14,823 bases of DNA from Podila epigama (taxonomy: Eukaryota; Mortierellomycota; Mortierellomycetes; Mortierellales; Mortierellaceae). Positions 8,954-14,823 of this stretch are shown one piece after another. The translations under genes were made by a program, and so were the position numbers. The notes beneath the pieces are model-generated. The model did not search any database. It was not told the origin of the DNA and was given only the letters and a program-made list of their open reading frames with translations. The stretch covers positions 1-14,823 of the forward strand of contig JAAAVE010000693.1 in assembly GCA_015679605.1 (NCBI GenBank), in the 5' to 3' direction. How positions within the stretch are numbered: the stretch's first letter is position 1; each line of letters begins with the position of its first letter.

Positions 8954-10988
8954 TTATGGCTCGGCCGTGAACAAGGGTGTGAATGGCATTGTCTCTGTGG
9001 GCTGCAACCTAAAAAAAAAAGCGAAAAAAAGCGTGCAACACATAATCAGTTTAGACCGAGTCCTCCACAAGGTGCAAAAATGCAATTATTTTTTGAAGAT
9101 AATAAGGAGGAGGAGAGGGAAGTACTTACCAGTTGTCAGCATCATAAGTTGCGTTGCCTTCGATGACATGGAAGGTGTAGATGAAACGACTCTTGTCGCT
9201 GCGGTTGGCAGGCGACTTGTGGAGGACAGAACCATGGATCAAGACAAGGGATCCTGCCTTGCACTCTGCCAACTTGAATTCACTGTCTGGTGCAACATGC
9301 TCCTCCTCTCCTCGGAAGGTCACTCCGGTCGAGTTGGGGTCGCGGATGAATCGGCGGTTGACGGGGTATTCTAGAGAGACATGCGATATATGGATGTTAT
9401 GTTGAAAGAGTGAGTGATTGTGTAGACGTGTTTTTGGATGTTTTTTTTGCTTGGTAGGTAGGTGGTGCCGTAGTGCTGTAGTGCCCCACAACAAAAGAGT
9501 TAACGTGTTGAATGAACACGTGATTGAATGTAAGAAGCAATGTAGGAAAGGATAACGTGACATGATAATAACAAAATAATAGCCACCCCGCTCTTACACA
9601 ACATAAAACGCCACATCTCATGTCATTAGAGTTTTCAAAAGTTTAAAAAAAATCATACCCCGCACGCACAAAAAAGGAATGATCCTCCGCAATGGACTGA
9701 CTGATCGTCACCCCGCAAAAAAAGGCTCATCCTTCCCCCACTCTTCCCCAGACCCCCAAAAGGGTGATGATGGAAACCATACATTACATCCGAGCCTTAA
9801 AAAGAAAAGACCGGAGATTGTTATCCGAAACAAGTTAACAAGATCGATCGTGTGTGTGTGTGTTGAAATACATACTTTTGTGGGATCCCGGGGCAAAGGA
9901 CAAGGCGCCGTTCTCAGCTGTGCAGTCCTCAAGTGCAAACCAAAAGCCACGGGCCGAGAGTGGCTCCGTGTAGAGGAAGGTCGAGTCCTGGTGAGCGGGC
10001 ACTTCACCGCCAATCTTGGGCTGCTTAAAGATGAGCATCGACTGAAGCACTCGAGGATCCTGAAACTCGAGATCATGGGCCAATGCCTTCATTTCCTTGG
10101 ACAGTGACAATGCTCTGAATTTGGGTTCCAGCTCGTGCAATGCTAACGTGTCATTGAAAAGTGTCATTGAAGAGTGTCATTGAAGAGTGATAAGGAGAGG
10201 CGTCAGGACGTGTCAATGTGAGTAAGGTGGTCATGCTCATACGTAGCAGATATCACCTTCCTACCCAATGCTTCCCCAGAGTCATGCCCAACCTGAAAAG
10301 ATCAAAGATCACAAAAAGAAGATGTAACGACAACATACCATGGCCAATTTTGTTGATGGCACGAGGCTTTGGCACGATGAGGTTGCCCTGCTTGTCAAAG
10401 GCCCCTTCCTCGAAAAAGTAGCGGACCTTGTCACCAGAGGTCAAAAAGTAATCATCACCAATATGCTTCTTCTCCTCACCCGTGCCGGTTGAGAAAGTGG
10501 TCATGGGATGACCCTCGAGAGAAAAGTTTTCGAGCATCTCTGTAGCACGGGCACGAAGGCCATCGGCGGTCTCCTTTGTGAAAAAGTTGGGAATGACAAG
10601 GTATCTGTTAAAAAGAAACAAGGGAAGAAAACGATGAGTATGATGGGGGTATGGGTAAGGAATGTTGCTTCAGGTACATTTGATACGGAGAATTATAAAC
10701 GTGAATGCGGCTCTCAATTATATAAAGTTCTCGTGTCAATTCCTTACCCTTCATCCTCGAACTGGTGATGTGTTGGACAAGAGCGTGAAGAACACAAGAG
10801 ACATGGAAATGGAAGGACGGAAGGATGGATGGAAGGAAGGAAGGAGGATCGTCAGTATAGATCGAGCAGACCGATGGATGAAGAGTGAGTGAGTGAGTGG
10901 GTCTTGGATGTCATTTTTGTATGCACAAGTGTGCGGTTGTTACCTGTTGCTTTTGCTCTGGGGTTAGGAAGTGAAGTTGCTGAGTCAT
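8954..10988 (-). CDS. Phytanoyl-CoA dioxygenase family protein, PHYHD1-like (6 exons, 295 aa)
   Basis: A predicted non-haem Fe(II)/2-oxoglutarate oxygenase. Minus-strand exons: 10988-10944, 10761-10748, 10604-10339, 10142-9876, 9370-9130, 9008-8954 (TAA). All introns are GT-AG (donors GTAACA, GTAAGG, GTATGT, GTATGT, GTAAGT) and all phases close, giving 295 residues, close to human PHYHD1. The N-terminus LTPEQKQQ/FEDEG/YLVIPNFF is the family's usual opening and supports the start and the 14-nt exon. The facial triad is visible as His159-x-Asp161 (VPAHQD) and His248 (GSVLHKS), with Arg259 eleven residues on (SDKSR) as the likely 2-oxoglutarate carboxylate ligand. Other family marks are KIGHALHELEP, GFWFALEDCT, NGALSFAPGSHK and the end DNWLQPTETMPF. 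It ends in AEP, with no SKL-type peroxisomal signal and no membrane segment, so a cytosolic location is likely. Substrate unknown. Confidence 0.94.
9371..9875 (-). other. Intron 4 of the dioxygenase gene (505 nt)
   Basis: Donor AAA|GTATGT, acceptor CTCTAG. It joins GSHK to YPVNRRF with a split Lys198 codon. It is the longest intron of this gene and holds a short TG run near 9851 and A/T homopolymers; no nested gene seen. Confidence 0.85.
10748..10761 (-). other. 14-nt micro-exon 2 of the dioxygenase gene
   Basis: The sequence TTCGAGGATGAAGG lies between CACCAG and GTAAGG. It encodes FEDE plus two bases of Gly20 and restores the conserved QFEDEGYLVIPNFF opening in frame (phase 0 in, phase 2 out). 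Confidence 0.85.
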
Positions 10989-12037
10989 TGTGGGAAAGAG
11001 TGAGTATGGATGAGTGAAGTGAGTGAGTGAGTGAGTGAAGTGTGTGAAAGTGTGAAAGTGTGAAAAGGTGGATGTGTTGGTTGAGAAAGGAAAGGAAGAC
11101 GTTTTGTCTTCTCTCTTCTTTTATATTTATACATACTTTTTTTTTTCTCACGAGACACCGCCTGCTGTATTGACAGATTCGGACCATTGGGACATGGCAC
11201 ACACATCCACACACAAACATCCACATCCACATTCACGCGGGCATCTTTTTTTTTACACAGACACGGATACATTGAGCAAATATGTGGCGCAAAGAAGGAA
11301 ACCCCACCTTCCAACTCTATGTTGGTAGCCCTTGTTGTGTGTGCCCTTCCTAATCTTTGGTTTACAAAGGTACTCCTCATGCCATGGAAAAGTCTTGTAG
11401 TGAGTCTCCAGTGACTATTGACACACACTCATGCATTTTGTTATACACACACATCTTGGTAATATGTAGCATTGTACCATGTGGCAAACAGACTGACATG
11501 GGTTTGCGCATGTATACCTGCAACACAACAAAGGTAGATAGAAACAGCACTACGCTGCATCCTCATTGCATTGTTTGCATCGCCTCCACTGTCTTCTTGT
11601 TGCTTTTTTTTCCCACAGCCATGACAGAAAAAAAAAAACGCACAGCGCGCCCAATATCTGTTTCTTTTTTTTTGTTTGCATGTCAACCATCAACTTTTTT
11701 TTTGTTCTTTCTCATCAATTCCTTCTCCATCCACATTGCATTCCACTGCAACCTTCATCCACTCCACAGAGTCATAAGCATAGTCAAAGGACAGACAAAG
11801 CGACACTGACTTTTGTGCCAGGATGAAGCGTTAAAGTCTGTCTTTCTCTGTCTCCCACACACCCACACAACACACACACACACACAACACACACTTTTTC
11901 CCTCCACAAAAAAAAAAACACTTCATTCAAAAAACTTTGCGTCTCATTCCATTCCATTCCATCATTCATCCCCACTCCGTGTCTCCTCTCCCTCCCTCCA
12001 ATTCGTTGAGTGGGAGAGTGTTTTCGTTGAATGAACC
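10989..12037. other. Divergent intergenic promoter region (~1.05 kb)
   Basis: It separates the ATGs of the dioxygenase (minus) and the small 7TM gene (plus). The dioxygenase side has (TGAG)n-type repeats at about 11000-11066 and a TATA-like box. The 7TM side (about 11840-12035) is CA/CT-rich with A and T runs and TTCCA repeats. The central part (11170-11830) has only low-complexity open frames; no gene, tRNA or mobile element seen. Confidence 0.6.
11124..11131 (-). promoter_or_regulatory. TATA-like element upstream of the dioxygenase gene
   Basis: The coding strand reads TATAAATA within ATGTATAAATATAAAAG, about 136 nt before the ATG at 10988. The stretch between is a CT/CA-rich leader with TCAC repeats. 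Position and context fit a core promoter, but the transcription start is not visible. Confidence 0.4.
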
Positions 12038-12684
12038 ATGGCAACACCCTTGACATCCGCAATCGTTGCAACCTTCTACATCACCCTCATCACCCTTCTC
12101 GCAACAGCCCAGTTTGTGCGCTCAAGGACTCCACTTCGATTGGGCTCCGCTGTCATGGCCATCCTCGGACTGTCCATCTCGGTCCTGTCTATCATCCACT
12201 CGATTGGCAACATAGCTCACCCTGTCTACTGGATCTACCAGTTCGTCGCAGAGTGCTTTGCCGTCACCTGGCTCATCACCACCATGATTCACCTCGGTTA
12301 CGCCTTCTACCCAACCACTCGCCATCAGACCGCCCTCTGGCGCACCGCCCTCGCCTCGGTCGTCCTCTACGACCTCATCGCCGTCGCAGAGCTGTCCTAC
12401 TACTGTTATCGTGTCTGGGGATTACCATCCCCACCTCACCCGCCGATACCTGTCCCCTGGATTTACTGGTTACGCCAAGTCATCAAAGTCCTCGCCTTTG
12501 CAGTCACCATCGCCTATCTCTTTGTAAGTGGGTTATTGCAAGAAATCGACACGACATGTCTTTTTTTTTCTTTCTCTGTCTCTTCCTACTACCCATGCAG
12601 CATGCAACATTGCACATTGCTCAACCCACCTTCCAACACCAAAAGAGTCTCACTTTCCTCGCATCCACCAATACCTTGGCATGA
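12031..12684 (+). promoter_or_regulatory. Overlapping out-of-frame upstream ATG of the small 7TM gene
   Basis: An ATG at 12031 lies 7 nt before the main ATG, in another frame, and stays open through all of exon 1 (the stop at 12682-12684 is in intron 1 and would change after splicing). Its context (TTGAATGA) is weak while the main start (ACCATGG) is strong, so leaky scanning is expected. I treat the long frame as a regulatory overlap, not as a protein. Confidence 0.35.
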
Positions 12685-14818
12685 AATATGCCACACCACA
12701 TGCAGACAAATATTCATTCACCCAAGCACACACACACACACACACACACATACAAACATTCATCCGAATGAAAAAGGAATGACCGGAAACAATGAGTCTT
12801 TGCTCATCCTGTAACTGTTTCGTCTGCCTGTCAGTGTCTCGTGTGCTTTGTGCTTGTGCTTGTCCTTGCGCACGCAATGGCCCGAGATGACATTGGCAAA
12901 GAACCATGTTCTTCCCCCCCTCCTTTCTCCCTTCTCCCTTTCCTGTCCCCCCAACGTTACAAAATCATGCATCCCTTTTTTTTTTTTTCTCTTTAATCTG
13001 TCGATGGTCATTCCTTCATTATCATAATCTCGATAGTCTTTTTTCCTTTTTGATGAAGGATGGGATGGGTTGCATGCATGGATTGGTTGCATATGGCCAA
13101 TGGACAAGAATGATAACAGTAACGGACGGACGTTCCTGACATTCTGCTTTGTTCTACATCATGTCAATTTTTTTTCTTTGCACATCAACAACAATAACAA
13201 CATAGGTCCCACTCGTGCGCCATCACAAGAACGCGAATGTATCCATGCTCGCTGACAGAAACACTCTAGCAGTAGGGACATGGTATCTCACAGCTCTGGG
13301 CGTGACTTTTGTGGTAAGTGAGTGAGTGAGTGAGAGACAAAGAGAGGTATTGTTTTTATTACCCTTTCACCACATGCTCTTGATTATCTTCCCGCCACCT
13401 TCACCACCATCGACCCTTTTGGTTCCCCTTGTTGTCACTCTGTCAATGATCCCCCCTCCCCCTTTTCTTGCGGAAGGACAGACAAAGGCATGGTAAGGTA
13501 GGAAGAGGGAGAACGTCCAACCACATCACGTCCATAGCAGCTGGACAGGAAAGCAAATGTTATTGAAGGTGATGGACGTCAAGAGCAAAATTCAACTCTT
13601 ACTGCTTCTGTTGGCACATGCTTGTTTTTGCGTGTTATACAGTGGAGCCCATTTCTCCATCTCCCCCCCTTCCTCCACGTTTTTTTTCCCCCCTCAACAG
13701 TTCGCGAGAATGTGCAAGAAACATTAAAAGGGGGATGAATGGGTGAACAATGTCTATATCAAACCGCGGTAGCAGCTGGACTCTAGACCACTGAAAGAAA
13801 CCCCCCCCCCAACAACAACAACAGTAGCATCCGATGGCCGTATCTCCTTGTTTGGCTTTGTTGGGGCTTGCAAGTGGGCAAGCCGCTTATGCGCATTATG
13901 AACAAGAATGAAAAAAAGAAAGAGAGACCTGTGCTCAGGGTTGCCTATGTGGGGTCAAAGGTGGACAAGAAGGGTTGGTTACACGCATTGTGCATTTGCG
14001 CGCCATTTTCCTATTTTCCTATTTCGTATTTTCCTATCCACAGTTGGTCTAGAAGTGCGTGCTCTCAAACATTCGATGGTGGAACAATTAGCCTAGGTCG
14101 GTGGACCAAAGGCAAGTTGCAACAAAAGACTGAAGACTGAACATTCGCATCTTTCCTATGATAACTGTAGGGCTATTCATGCGTGTTTGTCTACTACATG
14201 ACCAGGCCCAAGGAAGAGGTCTTTAGCTTGCAAGCGCAGATATTGGACCTGTGTATCCGGCTCATATGCTGTCCCATCTTTTCACTACCACCACCCACGT
14301 TGCTGCTTGACTACTTCCAGACCAAACACCGGTCCATAGACAACCCCAACACCATGATCGAGGAAGGCATCACCAGCAACCCACGTCCACAGCGCCCGCC
14401 ATTACTCGCCATCCAGATCAAAGGTTCCAACCAGCGCAATGGCAACAACAACAACAACAACAACGATAATAATAACAATAATAACAGCAGCAGTAACAAC
14501 AACTACAAGGACGACGTTTGCCTTGAATTGCCCAACTTTACACTAGGTCAACCCATGCTTTTCAACCCATACCTGCCATCCTTAACACCACCGCCTTCAT
14601 TACCAACTATGCCTTCACCGTCATCACGCTCTCCATCACTCCCGCCCTCGCTCTCTCAACCCAATTTGTCCTTGCCAGCGCCCTTGTTATCATCTCTGGA
14701 ATGCGTCCCAAGTGACAAGGATGCGTCATTACATGACCTCTCACCAACAACGTTTGTGCCTGAACAGGATAGAGATCCTAACAACGCAATGACAGGTGTT
14801 GACGTTGTATTCCGCTGA
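12038..14818 (+). CDS. Small seven-transmembrane receptor-like paralog with Ser/Pro/Asn-rich tail (3 exons, 413 aa)
   Basis: Exons 12038-12523, 13206-13313, 14171-14818 (TGA at 14816-14818), with GTAAGT donors at both introns, acceptors ACATAG and CTGTAG, all phase 0. The start is ACCATGG. Hydrophobic segments lie near residues 6-26, 34-56, 64-88, 102-122, 141-166, 181-208 and 218-243. It aligns along the whole membrane core with the large 7TM protein: RSRTPLR/RSRTRLR after TM1, YWIYQFVAE/YWLWNFMAE in TM3, AFYP/GFYP after TM3, AYLFVPLVRHH/IYLFIPLIRNH at TM5, TLAVGTWYL/TMAIGVWYL in TM6, AQILDLCIR/AQAFDLCLR and PIF in TM7. The TM4-TM5 outer loop is only about 20 residues, and the tail about 165, with poly-Asn and then a Pro/Ser/Leu-rich end. 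The spliced model rests on this homology. A GT at 14796 in phase 1 leaves open a further exon beyond the window. Function not recognised; receptor-like by topology. Confidence 0.83.
12524..13205 (+). other. Intron 1 of the small 7TM gene (682 nt)
   Basis: Donor CTCTTT|GTAAGT; acceptor AACATAG|GTCCCA. Splicing joins IAYLF to VPLVRHH, matching IYLF-IPLIRNH in the paralog, which lacks this intron. It contains (CA)12 at 12727-12750 and T runs. No nested gene seen. Confidence 0.85.
12727..12750. repeat. (CA)12 microsatellite
   Basis: A perfect dinucleotide run inside intron 1 of the small 7TM gene. Confidence 0.95.
13314..14170 (+). other. Intron 2 of the small 7TM gene (857 nt)
   Basis: Donor TTTGTG|GTAAGT, which runs straight into GTGA repeats (13317-13334); acceptor ATAACTGTAG. 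It is at the same residue and phase as intron 1 of the large paralog, inside TM6. It includes a C10 run at 13801-13810 followed by AACAACAAC. No convincing nested gene; the open frame at 13868-14140 has no family signature. Confidence 0.85.
14441..14506 (+). repeat. Asn-rich repeat in the tail of the small 7TM gene
   Basis: AAC/AAT codons give Asn runs broken by one Asp and a short Ser run. The large paralog also has a six-Asn run in its tail (near 2390-2405), but flanking residues do not align, so these probably arose separately. Confidence 0.85.
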
Positions 14819-14823
14819 ACACG

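Noticed and set aside
8954-10988. Recent bacterial transfer of the dioxygenase
   Set aside because: Five spliceosomal introns and similar codon choice to the neighbours argue for a long-resident gene.
13868-14140. Nested gene in intron 2 of the small 7TM gene
   Set aside because: The frame has no family signature and no supporting splice or promoter context.

Overview
The window looks like nuclear DNA of a fungus, most likely an early-diverging one (Mucoromycota, perhaps Mortierellaceae). This is inferred from many short spliceosomal introns with GTAAGT/GTATGT-type donors, pyrimidine-rich leaders, serine-rich proteins with long Gln/Asn runs, and intergenic DNA full of CA, TTGTG, ATGA and CT microsatellites. 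No phylogenetic test was possible.

Three protein-coding genes can be reconstructed, all intron-containing. (1) On the minus strand, 5789 to 83, a three-exon gene encodes a predicted 1743-residue protein: about 350 residues with seven membrane segments in a receptor-like topology, then a disordered tail of about 1400 residues. (2) On the minus strand, 10988 to 8954, a six-exon gene including a 14-nt micro-exon encodes a 295-residue phytanoyl-CoA dioxygenase family enzyme (Fe(II)/2-oxoglutarate oxygenase, PHYHD1-like) with its metal-binding residues in place. (3) On the plus strand, 12038 to 14818, a three-exon gene encodes a 413-residue protein homologous to the membrane core of gene 1, with a much shorter Ser/Pro/Asn-rich tail. 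Genes 1 and 3 share one intron at the same place and phase inside TM6, so they are true paralogs.

Layout: 1-82 is the short 3' flank of gene 1, bounded by a 44-nt A/T palindrome. 83-5789 is gene 1. 5790-8953 is about 3.2 kb of repeat-rich sequence with no supportable gene; it is the upstream region of gene 1. 8954-10988 is the dioxygenase. 10989-12037 is a divergent promoter region shared by the dioxygenase and gene 3. 12038-14818 is gene 3.

The most interesting content is the pair of inverted seven-membrane-segment paralogs flanking a 2-oxoglutarate oxygenase. I do not recognise the family. Topology, positive-inside charge and long phosphosite-rich tails suggest an orphan receptor-like family. 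The large tail carries a YFPxP motif three times. A functional link between the receptors and the enzyme is only a guess from proximity.
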